From Noviherbaspirillum soli (GTDB lineage: Bacteria; Pseudomonadota; Gammaproteobacteria; Burkholderiales; Burkholderiaceae_D), in contig NZ_JACYOX010000024.1 in the NCBI RefSeq assembly GCF_015352955.1, forward strand, positions 1 through 64,000: a DNA stretch of 64,000 bases. Reading direction: 5' to 3'. Positions 1 to 10,901 of this stretch are shown here, piece by piece. The first letter of the stretch is position 1, and the number at the start of each line of letters is the position of its first letter. A program made the translations under genes and the position numbers. The notes beneath the pieces were generated by a model, which did no database searches, had not been told where the DNA came from, and was given only the letters and a program-made list of their open reading frames with translations.

Positions 1-114
1 CTCCCACTGGTCATCCCGCAATCCGTAACGTCTTGTCATCACCCCTCAGCGCTACGCGCCCCATCATTACTTTCAACGCGCTAATGACCAGGCAAATTTC
101 CGAGAGTTCAATTG

Positions 115-1326
115 ATGACACGCCCTAATGACAAAGCTGTTCACAAATTGGGAAAGAAGCTTAACGCCATCTGGAGCGATCTCTACCTTGCGGTCGAATA
201 TCTAAAAGCCGATTGCAAACGTTCCAGTGCGTTTGTTCGTCATGCCGCGGTGGAGGTTTTGGATCTTGGCGTCGAACTCGAAGATGGACGATCCTATGCA
301 AAAGTCTGGGCCCAGAAATTTGTGTCGCGATTGGAGATTCTCTCTGCCGGTATTGCGGACGCCCACGAACTGTTGCCCCGGACTCTCACAAATGGTTACG
401 ACAGAAGTAAATCCATCAAAAATGTCCTTTCGCCTAATGTTTCCATTCTGAGGAAAAGCGAAGGAGAGAAAAGAGTCGGTATTTTCAACGAGTCAAGCGA
501 TGCAACTGCCGAATTGGCCCGCGAGATCAAAGTGATTTGTGATGCCGTGAACGAACTCGTACGCACACTGAGTGAATCGGATCAGTACAGTGCCGACATG
601 ATAGGAATGTTCAAACTCTGTGCAGCACGGTTAAAAGGCATTCTTTCATCTTCCTATTCACTGAAAAAGTGGGAGCTTGAACTGCACCGGGCTCATTACT
701 TCTTCAGGCAGGCAGCAAGACCGTTGTCCACGATGCAAGAAATGGTCGATCAGAGCAAGGCAAGTTCTCCGGGAAATCGGCCTTACGGCAGAATGGCTGA
801 CTATATCGCCGACAGGTTTGAAGATACGATGGGCCTTGTTTTGAAAAAGGCAGACCCGGGTTATGCAAGGCATAATTTCATCAGCAGGAAACAAAGCGGG
901 CCCATTCCCTCGGCACGCGTTTTGCGGTCACCGGTAAATACACCGGTTCTAAAAAAAGCGCTAGTCGACCACAAGGCCACTCAACCAAGTCTGACTTCTT
1001 CTCCAAAACAGCCGGATACGGAGATCAAACGCCAGACAACCGCGCCGCCGATATCGGTAGATGCTGTGACTTCACCGTTATCGATTAATGCTGGAAGTGG
1101 CGGATATGCAGGTCCAGGCGCCCGATCGAAAACCGGCAAGGATGAGCCGGCAAACAAGCAGGCTGGCATTGATGCCAAGCCCGGCGGTGTCCGGCAGAAC
1201 AAAGTAACATCCAAGAATGCGCCCGCACCGCGCCAGGCGAGCGTCCGGGCTGCGACGATGTCTGTGCAATGGCAAGAGCTTCAGGCACTGTCACAGCAAC
1301 AGCGATCAGACAAGAAAACTGCTTGA
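115..1326 (+). CDS. Hypothetical protein with disordered Pro/Ser/Lys-rich C-terminus
   Basis: I do not recognise this 403-residue protein. ATG 115 is chosen because GAGAG lies 8 bases upstream; a TTG at 112 is in the same frame. The first 220 residues look mostly alpha-helical and soluble. The last 150 are low-complexity, rich in Pro, Ser, Thr, Gly, Lys and Gln, and probably disordered. There is no signal peptide or membrane segment. Base composition is visibly more AT-rich and codon use less GC3-biased than in tpiA next door, which suggests a lineage-specific or acquired gene. It is followed by the tpiA promoter and so appears to be a separate transcript. Confidence 0.7.
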   Translation: MTRPNDKAVHKLGKKLNAIWSDLYLAVEYLKADCKRSSAFVRHAAVEVLDLGVELEDGRSYAKVWAQKFVSRLEILSAGIADAHELLPRTLTNGYDRSKSIKNVLSPNVSILRKSEGEKRVGIFNESSDATAELAREIKVICDAVNELVRTLSESDQYSADMIGMFKLCAARLKGILSSSYSLKKWELELHRAHYFFRQAARPLSTMQEMVDQSKASSPGNRPYGRMADYIADRFEDTMGLVLKKADPGYARHNFISRKQSGPIPSARVLRSPVNTPVLKKALVDHKATQPSLTSSPKQPDTEIKRQTTAPPISVDAVTSPLSINAGSGGYAGPGARSKTGKDEPANKQAGIDAKPGGVRQNKVTSKNAPAPRQASVRAATMSVQWQELQALSQQQRSDKKTA

Positions 1327-1371
1327 GCACGACGCTCACTTAGGCGCTGTGATTTTGAAGAGCCTCCTTGT

Positions 1372-1400
1372 TTGACCGGTGTACGCCCTCGGGCTAGAAT
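1372..1400 (+). promoter_or_regulatory. Sigma70 promoter of tpiA
   Basis: TTGACC (1372-1377) and TAGAAT (1395-1400) are separated by exactly 17 bases. They lie about 28 bases before the tpiA start codon and after the stop of the upstream gene. Each hexamer is one mismatch from consensus. Confidence 0.7.
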
Positions 1401-1427
1401 GATGGGTTCTCAAAAATCCAAAATTCT

Positions 1428-2180
1428 ATGCGTCGCAAACTGATTACCGGAAACTGGAAGATGAATGGCGGCCTGGCATCGAATGCCGCCTTGCTCTCCG
1501 CAGTCAAGTCCGAACTGGGGCAGCAGCCTTCATGCCAGGTCGCGGTCTGCGCGCCTGCGCCTTATCTAGCCCAGTGCCAGCAATTGCTCGCCGGCACGTC
1601 GGTCGCATGGGGAGCGCAGGACGTTTCCGCACATGATGCCGGCGCATATACGGGCGAAGTCTCGGCGGCCATGCTGAGGGATTTCGACTGTGCTTATGTC
1701 ATCGTCGGCCATTCCGAGCGTCGTGCCTATCACGGCGAAAGCGATGAGATGGTCGGCCGCAAGGCGGCACGTGCGATTGCGGCTGGCTTGATTCCCATTG
1801 TGTGTGTCGGTGAAACCCTGGCCGAGCGGGAAGCCGGACAGACCGACCAGGTGGTGCAGCGCCAACTCGAGGCAGTGCTTGCGCAGCTTGCCGGTAACGA
1901 TCTCGGGAAACTGGTCGTGGCTTATGAGCCGGTCTGGGCTATAGGCACCGGTAAGACCGCCACGCCACAGATGGCCCAGGATGTGCACGCATTCCTGCGC
2001 GGCCGGATCGCGGCACGCGATGCGCAGGCTGCGTCCGGCATCCAGATTCTGTACGGCGGAAGCATGAAACCCGACAATGCCGCCGAACTGCTTGCGATGG
2101 CTGATATCGACGGTGGCCTGATTGGCGGCGCCGCGTTGAAGGCTGCCGATTTTCTGGCAATCGTGCGCGCCGCAGCCTAA
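1428..2180 (+). CDS. tpiA: Triosephosphate isomerase
   Basis: This 250-residue cytosolic TIM-barrel enzyme interconverts dihydroxyacetone phosphate and glyceraldehyde 3-phosphate. The family signature GNWKMN carries Lys11. The electrophile His95 sits in IVGHSERR, the catalytic base Glu167 in [11 protein letters not shown], and the phosphate-binding loop [10 protein letters not shown] is near the C-terminus. Length is normal. The gene has its own promoter and is followed after 30 bases by secG, an order common in Burkholderiales. Confidence 0.98.
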   Translation: MRRKLITGNWKMNGGLASNAALLSAVKSELGQQPSCQVAVCAPAPYLAQCQQLLAGTSVAWGAQDVSAHDAGAYTGEVSAAMLRDFDCAYVIVGHSERRAYHGESDEMVGRKAARAIAAGLIPIVCVGETLAEREAGQTDQVVQRQLEAVLAQLAGNDLGKLVVAYEPVWAIGTGKTATPQMAQDVHAFLRGRIAARDAQAASGIQILYGGSMKPDNAAELLAMADIDGGLIGGAALKAADFLAIVRAAA

Positions 2181-2210
2181 CGCTTTACTTATCTTGTACT
2201 GGAATTTGCA

Positions 2211-2591
2211 ATGAATACCTTATTTACCATCATCGTCGTGATCCAGGTGCTGTCGGCACTGACGATTATTGGCCTGGTTCTGCTGCAACATGGCAAGGGC
2301 GCCGACATGGGCGCCGCATTTGGCTCCGGTGCGTCGGGTAGTCTGTTCGGTGCAACCGGCTCATCGAATTTCCTGTCCAAGTCAACCGGCCTGGCCGCGG
2401 CAATTTTCTTCGGCGCAACGCTGGCGCTGGCTTTCATTGGAAACCGGCCTGCTTCGGTGACAGGCGGCGTGATGGATAATCTGCCTGCCACTACAGCGCC
2501 GGCCGCTGCTCCCGCTGCCCCCGCTGCTCCTGCGCCAGCACCGGCTGCACCTGCCCAGGGTGAAGGCCAATCCGGCCAGATTCCAAAATAG
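2211..2591 (+). CDS. secG: Preprotein translocase subunit SecG
   Basis: This small inner-membrane partner of SecYE stimulates SecA-driven export. The 126 residues contain two hydrophobic helices, at about residues 3-22 and 53-72. Between them is the Gly/Ser-rich cytoplasmic loop typical of SecG (GKGADMGAAFGSGASGSLFG). The C-terminal tail, from about residue 90, is an Ala/Pro-rich low-complexity stretch, as in other betaproteobacterial SecG proteins. It is probably cotranscribed with tpiA. Confidence 0.95.
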   Translation: MNTLFTIIVVIQVLSALTIIGLVLLQHGKGADMGAAFGSGASGSLFGATGSSNFLSKSTGLAAAIFFGATLALAFIGNRPASVTGGVMDNLPATTAPAAAPAAPAAPAPAPAAPAQGEGQSGQIPK

Positions 2592-2627
2592 TTTTACTTT
2601 TATGCTTGTCCGATGCGCAACTGTGCA

Positions 2628-2656
2628 TTGAATAAAGAATTCGGACAGGTTAAAAT
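2628..2656 (+). promoter_or_regulatory. Promoter of tRNA-Leu
   Basis: TTGAAT (2628-2633), a 17-base spacer and TAAAAT (2651-2656) end 10 bases before the mature tRNA 5' end. The tRNA therefore has its own sigma70 promoter downstream of secG. Confidence 0.75.
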
Positions 2657-2665
2657 ACAGGGCTT

Positions 2666-2750
2666 GCCGACGTGGTGAAATTGGTAGACACGCTATCTTG
2701 AGGGGGTAGTGGCGAAAGCTGTGCGAGTTCGAGTCTCGCCGTCGGCACCA
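2666..2750 (+). tRNA. tRNA-Leu (anticodon GAG)
   Basis: The 85-nt class II tRNA has acceptor arms GCCGACG and CGTCGGC, the D-arm TGGTAGACACG and an anticodon arm with loop TTGAGGG (anticodon GAG). A variable arm and T-loop TTCGAGT follow, and CCA is encoded. Closely similar tRNA-Leu genes sit between secG and nuoA in related genomes (established synteny). Confidence 0.96.
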
Positions 2751-2760
2751 CAATAATAAA

Positions 2761-2791
2761 GCCAGCTAGGGACATCCCAAGCTGGCTTTTT
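2761..2791 (+). terminator. Intrinsic terminator after tRNA-Leu
   Basis: GCCAGCT (2761-2767) pairs with AGCTGGC (2780-2786), with a short inner GGG/CCC stem, followed by a run of T. It separates tRNA-Leu from the nuo operon. Confidence 0.85.
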
Positions 2792-2873
2792 CTCGAGAAT
2801 GTTGTTTAGTTCGCATGCTCTACATGGCGGCTGGGGCATTCTAGGCTGGACTTTCTTCATACGGCGACCCATC

Positions 2874-3233
2874 GTGAACCTCGAAAACTACTTCCCCGTA
2901 CTCCTGTTTATTCTCGTCGGCATCGGCGTTGGTGTCGCGCCCCAGGTGCTGGGCCGCCTGCTGGGTCCGCACCGGCCTGATGTGCAGAAGAACTCTCCTT
3001 ACGAATGCGGCTTTGAGGCATTCGAAGATGCGCGCATGAAGTTCGACGTGCGCTATTACCTGGTTGCAATTTTATTCATTCTGTTTGACCTGGAAACTGC
3101 TTTCTTCTTCCCGTGGGGCGTAGCCATGCGCGACCTGGGCTGGGCTGGATTCGTCACGATGCTGGTGTTCATCGTCGAATTCGTGGTCGGCTTCTGGTAC
3201 ATCTGGAAGAAGGGCGCTCTGGATTGGGAATAA
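2874..3233 (+). CDS. nuoA: NADH-quinone oxidoreductase subunit A
   Basis: This 119-residue membrane subunit of complex I has three predicted helices and the conserved [10 protein letters not shown] loop that binds near the quinone site, followed by [21 protein letters not shown] 2874 (VNLENYFPV) is chosen because it gives the family length. An upstream ATG at 2799 would add 25 residues unlike NuoA and run into the tRNA terminator zone. It is the first gene of the 14-gene operon; I could not identify a convincing promoter between 2792 and 2873. Confidence 0.95.
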   Translation: MNLENYFPVLLFILVGIGVGVAPQVLGRLLGPHRPDVQKNSPYECGFEAFEDARMKFDVRYYLVAILFILFDLETAFFFPWGVAMRDLGWAGFVTMLVFIVEFVVGFWYIWKKGALDWE

Positions 3234-3236
3234 GCC

Positions 3237-3713
3237 ATGTCTATTGAAGGTGTAATGAATGAAGGTTTTGTCACCACTACGGCTGACAAGCTGATCAACT
3301 GGACCCGTACCGGGTCCATGTGGCCAATGACCTTCGGTCTGGCCTGCTGCGCAGTCGAAATGATGCATGCCGGCGCGTCACGCTACGATCTCGACCGTTT
3401 CGGCGTGGTGTTTCGCCCGTCGCCGCGCCAGTCGGACGTGATGATCGTTGCCGGCACGCTTTGCAACAAGATGGCGCCGGCGCTGCGCAAGGTGTACGAC
3501 CAGATGGCCGAGCCGCGCTGGGTCATCTCGATGGGCTCCTGCGCCAACGGCGGTGGCTACTATCACTATTCATATTCGGTCGTGCGCGGTTGCGACCGCA
3601 TCGTGCCGGTCGATATCTATGTGCCCGGCTGCCCGCCGACAGCGGAAGCGCTGCTGTACGGCATCATGCAGCTGCAGAACAAGATCAAGCGCACCAATAC
3701 CATCGCCCGCTAA
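3237..3713 (+). CDS. nuoB: NADH-quinone oxidoreductase subunit B
   Basis: This 158-residue peripheral-arm subunit carries the terminal [4Fe-4S] cluster N2, which reduces ubiquinone. The four ligand cysteines are visible: the tandem pair Cys37-Cys38 (LACCAVEM), Cys102 ([11 protein letters not shown]) and Cys132 ([14 protein letters not shown]). It starts 3 bases after nuoA. Confidence 0.97.
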   Translation: MSIEGVMNEGFVTTTADKLINWTRTGSMWPMTFGLACCAVEMMHAGASRYDLDRFGVVFRPSPRQSDVMIVAGTLCNKMAPALRKVYDQMAEPRWVISMGSCANGGGYYHYSYSVVRGCDRIVPVDIYVPGCPPTAEALLYGIMQLQNKIKRTNTIAR

Positions 3714-3731
3714 CGGCGCTCAGACGCTTAT

Positions 3732-4328
3732 ATGACGACCAAACTAGAAACGCTCGAAGCCGGGTTGCGCAACGCGCTCGGCGACAATCTGCATGACCTG
3801 ACCGTCGCGCTTGGTGAAGTCACCATCGTAGTCAAGGCAGCCAATTACCTGTCCGTGATGCGCGTGCTGCGCGACCACTCCGAACTGCGCTTTGAAGAAC
3901 TGATCGACCTGTGCGGCGTCGACTACTCGGCGTATGGCGATGGCGCCTACGACGGTCCGCGCTTTGCCGTGGTGAGCCATCTGCTGTCGCTGACGCATAA
4001 CTGGCGTCTGCGCGTGCGCGTGTTTGCGCCCGACGACGACATGCCGCTGGTGGCGTCGATGGTGGACGTCTGGCCGACCGCCAACTGGTATGAGCGCGAG
4101 GCATTCGACTTCTATGGCATCCTGTTCGACGGTCACAACGACCTGCGCCGCATCCTGACCGACTATGGCTTCATCGGCCATCCGTTCCGCAAGGACTTCC
4201 CGGTGACGGGCTATGTCGAGATGCGCTATGACCCCGAGCAGAAGCGCGTGATTTATCAGCCGGTGACGATTGAGCCGCGTGAAAATGTGCCGCGCGTCAT
4301 CCGCGAGGAAAATTACGGGATCAAATAA
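3732..4328 (+). CDS. nuoC: NADH-quinone oxidoreductase subunit C
   Basis: This 198-residue 30-kDa-type subunit of the hydrophilic arm has no cofactor. The signature [12 protein letters not shown] followed by [20 protein letters not shown] is intact. NuoC and NuoD are separate genes here, as in beta- and alphaproteobacteria, and not fused as in Escherichia coli. The gene ends 2 bases before nuoD. Confidence 0.97.
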   Translation: MTTKLETLEAGLRNALGDNLHDLTVALGEVTIVVKAANYLSVMRVLRDHSELRFEELIDLCGVDYSAYGDGAYDGPRFAVVSHLLSLTHNWRLRVRVFAPDDDMPLVASMVDVWPTANWYEREAFDFYGILFDGHNDLRRILTDYGFIGHPFRKDFPVTGYVEMRYDPEQKRVIYQPVTIEPRENVPRVIREENYGIK

Positions 4329-4330
4329 TC

Positions 4331-5584
4331 ATGGCTGAAATCAAGAACTACACCCTGAACTTCGGGCCGCAGCACCCGGCCGCGCACGGTGTGCTGCGCC
4401 TTGTGCTGGAACTGGACGGCGAAGTCATCCAGCGCGCAGACCCGCATATCGGCCTGCTGCATCGGGCCACCGAGAAACTGGCTGAGCAAAAGACCTATCT
4501 GCAGTCGGTGCCGTACATGGATCGCCTCGATTACGTGTCGATGATGTGCAACGAGCACGCCTATGTGATGGCCATCGAGAAGATGCTGGGCATCGAGGTG
4601 CCGTTGCGCGCCCAGTACATCCGCGTGATGTTCGATGAGATCACCCGCCTGCTCAACCACCTGCTGTGGCTCGGCGCGCATGCGCTCGACGTTGGCGCCA
4701 TGGGCGTGTTCCTCTATGCCTTCCGCGAGCGCGAGGACCTGATGGACTGCTACGAGGCGGTGTCGGGCGCGCGCATGCATGCGGCCTACTACCGTCCGGG
4801 CGGCGTCTATCGCGACCTGCCGGAAGCCATGCCGAAGTATGCGGCATCGGTGATCCGCAATGAGAAGGCAATCCGCCAGCTCAATGAAAACCGCCAGGGT
4901 TCGCTGCTCGACTTCATCGAGGACTTCACCAACCGCTTCCCGGGTTATGTCGATGAATACGAAACCCTGCTGACCGACAACCGTATCTGGAAGCAGCGCC
5001 TGGTGGGCATCGGCGTGGTCTCGCCGGAGCGTGCCAAGGCCATGGGCTTCACCGGCCCGATGCTGCGCGGTTCGGGCATCGAGTGGGATCTGCGCCGCAA
5101 GCAGCCATACGAGGTGTACGACCTGCTGGACTTCGATATCCCCCTCGGCACCAACGGCGACTGCTACGACCGCTACCTGGTGCGCGTGGAAGAGATGCGC
5201 CAGTCCAACCGCATCATCAAGCAATGCATCGAATGGCTGCGCAATAATCCCGGTCCGGTGATGGTGGACAACCACAAGGTGGCGCCGCCGCCGCGGGTGG
5301 ACATGAAGTCCAACATGGAAGAGCTGATCCACCACTTCAAGCTGTTCACCGAAGGCTTCCACGTGCCTGCCGGCGAAGCCTATGCGGCGGTCGAGCATCC
5401 GAAGGGCGAGTTCGGCATCTACATGATTTCAGACGGCGCCAACAAGCCGTATCGCCTGAAGATCCGCGCGCCAGGTTTCCCGCACCTGCAGGGCCTCAAT
5501 GAAATGGCCAAGGGCCATATGATCGCGGACGCGGTCACCATCATCGGCACCCAGGACATCGTTTTCGGCGAGATTGACAGATAA
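4331..5584 (+). CDS. nuoD: NADH-quinone oxidoreductase subunit D
   Basis: This 417-residue 49-kDa subunit forms the ubiquinone cavity together with NuoB. It opens with the diagnostic [22 protein letters not shown], which contains the quinone-contacting His, and [15 protein letters not shown] follows. The C-terminus matches the family ([14 protein letters not shown] ending). Length is typical. No cofactor-binding Cys set is expected. Confidence 0.97.
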   Translation: MAEIKNYTLNFGPQHPAAHGVLRLVLELDGEVIQRADPHIGLLHRATEKLAEQKTYLQSVPYMDRLDYVSMMCNEHAYVMAIEKMLGIEVPLRAQYIRVMFDEITRLLNHLLWLGAHALDVGAMGVFLYAFREREDLMDCYEAVSGARMHAAYYRPGGVYRDLPEAMPKYAASVIRNEKAIRQLNENRQGSLLDFIEDFTNRFPGYVDEYETLLTDNRIWKQRLVGIGVVSPERAKAMGFTGPMLRGSGIEWDLRRKQPYEVYDLLDFDIPLGTNGDCYDRYLVRVEEMRQSNRIIKQCIEWLRNNPGPVMVDNHKVAPPPRVDMKSNMEELIHHFKLFTEGFHVPAGEAYAAVEHPKGEFGIYMISDGANKPYRLKIRAPGFPHLQGLNEMAKGHMIADAVTIIGTQDIVFGEIDR

Positions 5585-5630
5585 GGTCGTGCGCTTCAGG
5601 TGAAGCGCATCGATATTCGAGGCAAACACA

Positions 5631-6110
5631 ATGGTGTTATCAGAGCAAGCGTACAAAAAGATCGATCGCGAGATCGCCAAGTTCCCGGCTGACCAGAAAC
5701 AGTCCGCGGTCATGGCCGCGCTGGCGATTGCGCAGGACGAGGCCGGCTGGCTGTCGCCCGAAGTCATGGAAGCCGTGGCTGCCTATCTCGACATGGCGCC
5801 GATCGCCGTGCAGGAAGTCGCCACCTTCTACATGATGTACAACCTCAACCCGGTTGGCAAAAGCAAGATCACGATCTGCACCAACCTGCCATGCGCGCTG
5901 TCCGGCGGTGAAAAGGCGGCGCACTATCTCAAGCAAAAGCTGGGCATCGACTATCGTGAAACGACCGAAGACGGCAATTTCACGCTGATGGAAGGCGAGT
6001 GCATGGGCGCCTGTGGCGACGCACCGGTCCTGCTGGTGAACAACAAGCGCATGTGCAGCCTGATGTCGGATGAAAAGATCGATGCGCTGCTGGAGGAATT
6101 GAAGAAATGA
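5631..6110 (+). CDS. nuoE: NADH-quinone oxidoreductase subunit E
   Basis: This 159-residue 24-kDa subunit has a thioredoxin-like fold and holds the off-path [2Fe-2S] cluster N1a. The four Cys ligands lie in [11 protein letters not shown] and [12 protein letters not shown]. Its stop overlaps the start of nuoF by 4 bases (ATGA), which indicates translational coupling of the two NADH-module subunits. Confidence 0.97.
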   Translation: MVLSEQAYKKIDREIAKFPADQKQSAVMAALAIAQDEAGWLSPEVMEAVAAYLDMAPIAVQEVATFYMMYNLNPVGKSKITICTNLPCALSGGEKAAHYLKQKLGIDYRETTEDGNFTLMEGECMGACGDAPVLLVNNKRMCSLMSDEKIDALLEELKK

Positions 6111-7402
6111 CCAGCCTGCATAACCGTCATATCAAGCCGCTGATCCTGGCGGGCCTGGATGGCTCCAACTGGCACCTGAAGGATTACGTCAAGCGCGGCG
6201 GCTACGAGTCGCTGCGCCGCATTCTAAACGAGGGCATCACGCCCGAGCAGGTGATCGCCGAGCTGAAGGCTTCCTCGCTGCGTGGACGCGGCGGCGCCGG
6301 CTTTCCGACCGGGCTTAAGTGGAGCTTCATGCCGCGTCAGTTCCCGGGCCAGAAATACCTGGTCTGCAACACCGACGAAGGCGAGCCGGGCACCTTCAAG
6401 GACCGCGACATCATTCGCTACAACCCGCATGCGCTGATCGAAGGCATGGCCATCGGCGCCTATGCGATGGGCATCACCGTGGGCTACAACTATATCCACG
6501 GCGAGATCTGGGCCGACTACGAGCGCTTCGAGGAAGCGATCGAAGAAGCGCGCGCCGAAGGCTTCCTGGGCGATGGCATCATGGGCAGCCAGTTCAACTT
6601 CCAGCTGCACGCCTTCCACGGCTATGGCGCCTACATCTGCGGCGAGGAAACCGCGCTGCTGGAATCGCTCGAGGGCAAGAAAGGCCAGCCGCGCTTCAAG
6701 CCGCCGTTCCCGGCCAGCTTCGGCCTCTACGGCAAGCCGACCACCATCAACAACACCGAGACCTTTGCCGCGGTGCCGTTCGTGATGAAGATGGGCGGCG
6801 AAGCCTATGCCGCGCTGGGCAAGCCGAACAATGGCGGCACCAAGATCTTCTCGATGTCGGGCGACATCGCCCGTCCGGGCAACTATGAAGTCCCGCTGGG
6901 CACGCCATTCGCGACCCTGCTGGAACTCGCCGGCGGCATGCGCGACGGCAAGAAGATCAAGGCCGTGATCCCGGGCGGATCGTCGATGCCGGTGCTCACC
7001 GGCGACGTGATGATGGCCACCGACATGGACTACGACTCGATCGCCAAGGCCGGCTCGATGCTGGGTTCGGGCGCGGTCATCGTGATGGATGAAACCCGCT
7101 GCATGGTGCGCTCGCTGCTGCGCCTGTCCTACTTCTATTACGAGGAATCCTGCGGCCAGTGCACGCCGTGCCGCGAAGGCACCGGCTGGCTGTACCGCAT
7201 GGTGCACCGGATCGAGCATGGCCAGGGTCGTCCGGAAGACATCGACATGCTCAACTCGGTGGCCGACAACATCCAGGGCCGCACCATCTGCGCGCTGGGC
7301 GATGCCGCCGCGATGCCGGTCCGGGCAATGATCAAGAATTTCCGGGAAGAGTTCGAATATCACATTGAGCACAAGCAGTGCCTGGTTCCGGCCTATCTGT
7401 AA
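6107..7402 (+). CDS. nuoF: NADH-quinone oxidoreductase subunit F
   Basis: This 431-residue 51-kDa subunit binds NADH, FMN and [4Fe-4S] cluster N3. Visible motifs are the nucleotide loop [15 protein letters not shown], the FMN segment [15 protein letters not shown] and [17 protein letters not shown]. The N3 ligands lie in [14 protein letters not shown], with the fourth Cys in [10 protein letters not shown]. It is the electron entry point of the complex. Confidence 0.98.
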   Translation: MTSLHNRHIKPLILAGLDGSNWHLKDYVKRGGYESLRRILNEGITPEQVIAELKASSLRGRGGAGFPTGLKWSFMPRQFPGQKYLVCNTDEGEPGTFKDRDIIRYNPHALIEGMAIGAYAMGITVGYNYIHGEIWADYERFEEAIEEARAEGFLGDGIMGSQFNFQLHAFHGYGAYICGEETALLESLEGKKGQPRFKPPFPASFGLYGKPTTINNTETFAAVPFVMKMGGEAYAALGKPNNGGTKIFSMSGDIARPGNYEVPLGTPFATLLELAGGMRDGKKIKAVIPGGSSMPVLTGDVMMATDMDYDSIAKAGSMLGSGAVIVMDETRCMVRSLLRLSYFYYEESCGQCTPCREGTGWLYRMVHRIEHGQGRPEDIDMLNSVADNIQGRTICALGDAAAMPVRAMIKNFREEFEYHIEHKQCLVPAYL

Positions 7403-7462
7403 ATCAGGAACAGGCCGCAAGGCTCCGGTGCGCGAAACGCACGCTACGGGAAAAAGATAACC

Positions 7463-9808
7463 ATGGTTGAAATCGAAATAGACGGCAAGAAAGTGGAAGT
7501 GCAGGAAGGCAGCATGGTGATGGAAGCTGCCAACAAGATCGGCACTTACATTCCGCATTTCTGCTATCACAAGAAGTTGTCCATCGCGGCAAACTGCCGC
7601 ATGTGCCTGGTGGAAGTCGAGAAGGCGCCCAAGCCCTTGCCGGCCTGCGCCACGCCCGTCACCAACGGCATGATCGTGCGCTCGCACAGCGAAAAGGCAG
7701 TCAAGGCCCAGAAGGGCGTGATGGAATTCCTGCTGATCAATCACCCGCTGGATTGCCCGATCTGCGACCAGGGCGGCGAGTGTCAGTTGCAGGATCTGGC
7801 GGTCGGCTATGGCGGCTCCAATTCGCGCTATGCGGAAGAAAAGCGCGTCGTGGTGCCCAAGGATGCCGGCCCGCTGATCTCGATGCGCGAGATGGCCCGC
7901 TGCATCCACTGCACCCGCTGCGTGCGCTTCGGCCAGGAAGTGGCCGGTGTGATGGAGTTCGGCATGCTCAACCGCGGCGAGCACGCGGAGATCACGTCCT
8001 TCGTCGGCAAGACGGTGGACTCCGAACTGTCGGGCAACATGATCGACCTGTGCCCGGTCGGCGCGCTGACATCCAAACCGTTTCGCTACAGCGCCCGCAC
8101 CTGGGAGCTGTCGCGCCGCAAGTCGGTCAGTCCGCATGACGGCCTGGGTTCCAACCTGATCGTTCAGGTCAAGGGCGGCGAAGTCAAGCGGGTGCTGCCG
8201 CTGGAAAACGAAGAAATCAACGAGTGCTGGCTGTCGGACCGCGACCGTTTCTCCTACGCAGGCCTGAATGTCGAGGAGCGCCTGACGCGCCCGATGATCA
8301 AGCAGGACGGCAAGTGGATGGAAACAGACTGGCAGACCGCCCTCGAATATGTCGCGCATGGCCTGCGCAACATCCGGCACGAGCATGGCGCTGACGCGAT
8401 TGCCGCGCTGGCAACGCCAAATTCCACGCTGGAAGAACTGGCGCTGCTGAAGAAGCTGGTCAATGGCATCGGTTCCGACAACGTCGACTTCCGTCTGCGC
8501 CAGTCTGACTTCGCGCTCAGCGGTGAAGTCGCTCCCTGGCTGGGCATGTCGATCGCCGAATTCGCCGAACTCAAGCGTGTGTTCGTGATCGGCTCCTTCC
8601 TGCGCAAGGACCATCCGCTGCTGACGGCCCGCCTGCGCGCCGCCACCAAGAACGGCGCCAAGATCGGCATCCTGCATGGCAGCGATGACGACCTGCTGAT
8701 GCCGGTTGCCGCCAAGATGATCGTTGCGCCGTCGGCCTGGCTGTCGGCGCTTTCCGAGATCATGGCAGCCGTGTCGGTGGCCAGGACGGTGGCGCTGCCG
8801 GCCGGCTTCGACAATATCGAGCCGTCCGAGAATGCGAAGCTGATCGCAGGCAGCCTGCTGTCCGGCGAGCCGCGCGGCATTTTTCTGGGCAATGCTGCTG
8901 CAAACCATCCGCAGGCATCGCAACTGCATGCGGCAGCGCAATGGCTGGCAGAGCAGACCGGCGCACACTTCGGCTACCTGACCGAGGCGGCCAACACCGT
9001 CGGCGGCCACCTGGTGCAGGCCTATCCCGCCAAGGGCGGCAATGCGCAGCAGATGCTGTCGTCGCCGCGCAAGGCCTACCTGCTGCTCAATGCGGAGCCG
9101 GAGCTCGACTGCTACGACCCGCAACTGGCCCGTCGCGCGCTGGACCAGGCCGAGATGGTGGTGTCGATGTCGGCCTATCGCCAGGGCCTGGATTATGCCG
9201 ACGTGCTGCTGCCGATCTCGCCTTTCAGCGAGACTGCCGGCACCTATGTGAACTGCGAAGGCCGCGCGCAAAGCTTCAACGGCACCGTCAAGCCGCTCGG
9301 CGAAACCCGTCCTGCATGGAAGGTGCTGCGCGTGCTGGGCAACCTGCTGGACCTGGAAGGCTTCAACTACGAGACTTCGGAAGAAATCCGCAACCAGGTG
9401 CTGGGCCTGGACGCCAACGCCAAGGAAATCCAGGGCGACCTGCGTCCGCGCCTGAGCAACAAGACCGGCCTTGCGCCGCAGGCGGGCAAGGCAGTGGCGG
9501 GCGACGCACTGGAACGCCTGGCGCCCGTGCCGATCTACAGCACCGATGCCGTCGTGCGCCGTTCGCCGCCGCTGCAGCAGACCAACGATGCGAAGGCGCC
9601 TGTCGCCGCCATCTCCGTCGCGCTGGCCGAGAAGCTGGCCGTGATTGCAGGTGATCCGGTGCGGGTCAGCCAGGGCGGCGCAAGCGTCCTGCTGGATGTC
9701 GCCATCGATGCCCGCCTGCCGCAGAACGTGGTGCGTGTCGCAACAGCGCGTCCCGAGACCCGGATGCTGGGCGGCATGTTCGGTGAAATCCGTGTGGAGA
9801 AAGCGTAA
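7463..9808 (+). CDS. nuoG: NADH-quinone oxidoreductase subunit G
   Basis: This 781-residue 75-kDa subunit has N-terminal [2Fe-2S] (FCYHKKL to NCRMC to CATPV). The His/Cys-ligated N5 is in [20 protein letters not shown] and the [4Fe-4S] N4 ligands in [13 protein letters not shown] molybdopterin-oxidoreductase-like body follows. The extra CxxCxxxC motif that binds cluster N7 in E. coli is absent: no Cys occurs between the ARTWELS segment and INECWLS. Its last base is shared with the nuoH start (TAATG). Confidence 0.96.
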   Translation: MVEIEIDGKKVEVQEGSMVMEAANKIGTYIPHFCYHKKLSIAANCRMCLVEVEKAPKPLPACATPVTNGMIVRSHSEKAVKAQKGVMEFLLINHPLDCPICDQGGECQLQDLAVGYGGSNSRYAEEKRVVVPKDAGPLISMREMARCIHCTRCVRFGQEVAGVMEFGMLNRGEHAEITSFVGKTVDSELSGNMIDLCPVGALTSKPFRYSARTWELSRRKSVSPHDGLGSNLIVQVKGGEVKRVLPLENEEINECWLSDRDRFSYAGLNVEERLTRPMIKQDGKWMETDWQTALEYVAHGLRNIRHEHGADAIAALATPNSTLEELALLKKLVNGIGSDNVDFRLRQSDFALSGEVAPWLGMSIAEFAELKRVFVIGSFLRKDHPLLTARLRAATKNGAKIGILHGSDDDLLMPVAAKMIVAPSAWLSALSEIMAAVSVARTVALPAGFDNIEPSENAKLIAGSLLSGEPRGIFLGNAAANHPQASQLHAAAQWLAEQTGAHFGYLTEAANTVGGHLVQAYPAKGGNAQQMLSSPRKAYLLLNAEPELDCYDPQLARRALDQAEMVVSMSAYRQGLDYADVLLPISPFSETAGTYVNCEGRAQSFNGTVKPLGETRPAWKVLRVLGNLLDLEGFNYETSEEIRNQVLGLDANAKEIQGDLRPRLSNKTGLAPQAGKAVAGDALERLAPVPIYSTDAVVRRSPPLQQTNDAKAPVAAISVALAEKLAVIAGDPVRVSQGGASVLLDVAIDARLPQNVVRVATARPETRMLGGMFGEIRVEKA

Positions 9809-10881
9809 TGGATCAAATGCTGCTGAACCTGCAGACCACCGGACAAGGCATTTTCGGCGCTGTCTGGCCCCTGGTCTGGAACCTGGTCAAGATCGTGCTG
9901 ATCGTGCTGCCCATCATGGGTTGCGTGGCCTACCTGACCCTGTGGGAAAGGAAGATGATCGGCTGGATGCACGTGCGTATCGGCCCGAACCGCGTTGGCC
10001 CCGCAGGCCTGCTGCAGCCGATCGCCGACGCGCTGAAGCTGCTGCTGAAGGAAATCATCGTGCCGGCCCGCGCCAGCAAGGCGCTGTTCGTCATCGCCCC
10101 GATCATGACCATCATGCCGGCGCTGGCTGCATGGGCGGTCGTGCCTTTCGGTCCGGAAGTGGCGCTGGCCAATGTCAATGCCGGCCTGTTGCTGGTGATG
10201 GCAATCACCTCGATGGAAGTGTATGGCGTGATCATCGCCGGCTGGGCATCCAACTCGAAGTACGCTTTCCTCGGCGCGATGCGCGCATCGGCCCAGATGG
10301 TGTCGTATGAAATCGCGATGGGCTTCGTACTGGTCATCGTGCTGATGGTGTCGGGCAGCCTGAACTTCACCGAGATCGTGATGCAGCAGACCACTGGCCG
10401 CATGGCATCGATCGGCCTGAACTTCCTGTCCTGGAACTGGCTGCCGCTGCTGCCGATGTTCGGCGTGTACATCATCTCCGGCATCGCCGAGACCAACCGC
10501 CACCCGTTCGACGTGGTCGAAGGCGAGTCCGAGATCGTCGCCGGTCACATGGTGGAATACTCGGGCATGTCGTTCGCGATGTTCTTCCTCGCGGAATACG
10601 CGAACATGATCCTGATCTCGGCCCTGGCGTCGCTGATGTTCCTCGGCGGCTGGGATGCGCCGTTCGGCGTCGCGCCGTTCACCTGGATTCCGGGCTGGAT
10701 CTGGCTGGGCATCAAGACCTTCCTGGTGGTATCGATCTTCATCTGGGTACGCGCATCCTTCCCGCGCTATCGCTATGACCAGATCATGCGACTGGGCTGG
10801 AAAGTGTTCATCCCGCTGACGCTGGCTTATCTGCTGATCGTCGCGATCTGGATCCAGTCCCCCTGGAATATCTGGAAATAA
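9808..10881 (+). CDS. nuoH: NADH-quinone oxidoreductase subunit H
   Basis: This 357-residue ND1-type membrane subunit has about eight helices and bridges the hydrophilic arm to the proton pumps. The conserved [20 protein letters not shown] and the acidic quinone-channel loop [16 protein letters not shown] are intact. The start overlaps the nuoG stop by one base. Confidence 0.97.
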   Translation: MDQMLLNLQTTGQGIFGAVWPLVWNLVKIVLIVLPIMGCVAYLTLWERKMIGWMHVRIGPNRVGPAGLLQPIADALKLLLKEIIVPARASKALFVIAPIMTIMPALAAWAVVPFGPEVALANVNAGLLLVMAITSMEVYGVIIAGWASNSKYAFLGAMRASAQMVSYEIAMGFVLVIVLMVSGSLNFTEIVMQQTTGRMASIGLNFLSWNWLPLLPMFGVYIISGIAETNRHPFDVVEGESEIVAGHMVEYSGMSFAMFFLAEYANMILISALASLMFLGGWDAPFGVAPFTWIPGWIWLGIKTFLVVSIFIWVRASFPRYRYDQIMRLGWKVFIPLTLAYLLIVAIWIQSPWNIWK

Positions 10882-10901
10882 TGGAAAAGGCTGAATAAGA
10901 C

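Noticed and set aside
6224-9271. Very long open frame on the minus strand (1015 codons)
   Set aside because: It is antisense to nuoF/nuoG. High GC3 in those genes removes stops on the opposite strand, and the translation is His/Arg/Gln-rich with no domain.
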